From the NCBI GenBank assembly GCA_002372375.1, contig DFGJ01000042.1:1-7504 (forward strand): DNA of 7,504 bases. Reading direction: 5' to 3'. Made by a program: the position numbers and the translations under genes. The DNA comes from Ruminococcaceae bacterium UBA3753. GTDB lineage: Bacteria > Bacillota > Clostridia > Oscillospirales > Acutalibacteraceae. A model generated the notes under the pieces. That model saw only the letters and a list, made by a program, of their open reading frames with translations. It was not told the origin of the DNA and did not search any database. Positions within the stretch are counted from its first letter, which is position 1; each line of letters starts with the position of its first letter. This document shows positions 6,689 to 7,504 of this stretch, in pieces.

Positions 6689-7394
6689 TTACATATCAAT
6701 TCTTTGCAATAAACGTACCAATGTTTCGCATAATTTGTTTGATATAATTAATGATGAGTACTTTTCATTTAAGATCTGAAGTTTAATTTTTTCACAAAAC
6801 AGAAATGAGTCAAATTCAATAACATCCATTTTTTGCATCAAACCAGAACAAATTTTAACTTGCTTAGACATCTGTATCATTAACGATAAAAAGCTACATC
6901 TAAAGAGAATATTTATTAAAACTCCTGTTTCAAAGACGAACCTCGGCTGCCACGCCGTTACGCGCTAGGGTAAACCAACAAAATAAAATTTGGACAGAAG
7001 TTTTAAGTAATAGAAACAAACACGCAAAATTAGTCTAAATCTTAACACCAAGTAAAAGCGAAGACACGCCACCAGCAAACTCCCCAAGGCAAGCGAAATA
7101 CAACTACCCAAGAAAGTAAGCAATAAAATACGACAAACATTCCTAGTTTCTATTTGAACAACGAAACCTTCGATAATTTTTCGAGGTAGCACAGACTGGA
7201 CCCAACTTCTGTAACAAGCTCTGAATTTTTTCACCTTAAAGAACTACAACTAAATGATCAAACTTTCAATACATCCTCATCCAAAAAAAAACGAACAACA
7301 AAACCCACATTGGCAAACTTTTACATAATTACCACTGCGTAAACGAAACATCCTCAACCATACTTACCCAACAAATTAGGCAAACAACCAAAAC
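6689..7394 (-). pseudogene. Possible decayed gene downstream of recA, perhaps recX
   Basis: No intact gene is evident in these 700 bases. Three things suggest a dead gene on the minus strand. One reading frame is open from 7234 to 6689 apart from a single TAG (6967-6965), giving pieces of about 89 and 92 codons. The minus strand from 7394 to about 7260 is G-rich and C-poor, like the coding strands here. A different frame around 7291-7268 reads FFLDEDVLKV before a stop, which resembles the early RecX strand (FSVDLDVLVKF in B. subtilis, from memory). recX often directly follows recA and has about this length. The match is short and frames change, so recX is only a hypothesis. The 6689-6880 piece, ending LVRLLQRIDM, could also be a small gene of its own, but it has no Shine-Dalgarno site. 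Confidence 0.3.
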
Positions 7395-7504
7395 TCATTT
7401 CTTTTTTCTATCTTCTAGTTCCTGCATAACCTCCATCTCTATTTCATTTGCAATATTACTGTCATTTTTTAACAAACTTTTGACGTTGTCTCGACCCTGC
7501 CCTA
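7395..7504 (-). CDS. recA: RecA recombinase, C-terminal end only
   Basis: RecA forms filaments on single-stranded DNA, drives homologous strand exchange and triggers LexA self-cleavage. Only the last 35 codons and two bases of another are in the window; the rest lies beyond the right edge. The visible part reads GQGRDNVKSLLKN, then an Ile/Glu-rich helix, and ends EDRKKK before TGA. This matches the conserved C-terminal domain of RecA (GQGRxNxxxxLxxN, then an IxxxIE helix). The tail is short and ends in lysines rather than the long acidic tail of enterobacterial RecA. No hairpin terminator follows the stop. With so little sequence the identification rests on this one motif block, which is nevertheless characteristic. 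Confidence 0.8.
   Translation of the reverse strand, partial: GQGRDNVKSLLKNDSNIANEIEMEVMQELEDRKKK

Noticed and set aside
6930..6990. tRNA, tmRNA or SRP RNA from the GGTTCG and GCAGCC strings on the minus strand
   Set aside because: No acceptor stem, anticodon arm or other conserved element can be folded around these short matches.

Overview
The window looks like part of an AT-rich Bacillota chromosome from an endospore former of clostridial type. It carries spoIIR, a gene confined to spore formers, plus housekeeping genes (folP, folB, rsmG, the end of recA) with strong Shine-Dalgarno sites. Two long gene-poor gaps with decayed coding remnants suggest an eroding, host-associated genome; that lifestyle is an inference. 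No plasmid, phage, CRISPR, rRNA or tRNA signature was seen.

Layout. Positions 2-2833 (+) hold the 3' part of a very large gene of unknown function. It enters the window through a 12-bp tandem repeat, carries a 93-bp tandem repeat, and ends in long charged coiled coils. After a 119-bp spacer come folP (dihydropteroate synthase, TTG start) and folB (dihydroneopterin aldolase), spaced 10 bp apart as a small folate operon. folB meets spoIIR tail to tail with only 7 bp between stop codons. From there all genes lie on the minus strand: spoIIR, then a decayed 5'-truncated tandem copy of rsmG (about 5045-5490), then intact rsmG (5527-6279), then about 1.1 kb without an intact gene, and finally the last 35 codons of recA (7395-7504).

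Functionally, folP and folB act in tetrahydrofolate synthesis, RsmG methylates 16S rRNA, SpoIIR signals between forespore and mother cell, and RecA serves recombination. They do not form one pathway. The best candidates for undescribed biology are the large repeat and coiled-coil protein at the left edge, the rsmG duplicate beside its parent, a folP with an insertion of about 55 residues, and the region between recA and rsmG, which may be a decayed recX. No defence system or other multi-gene novel system is visible here.
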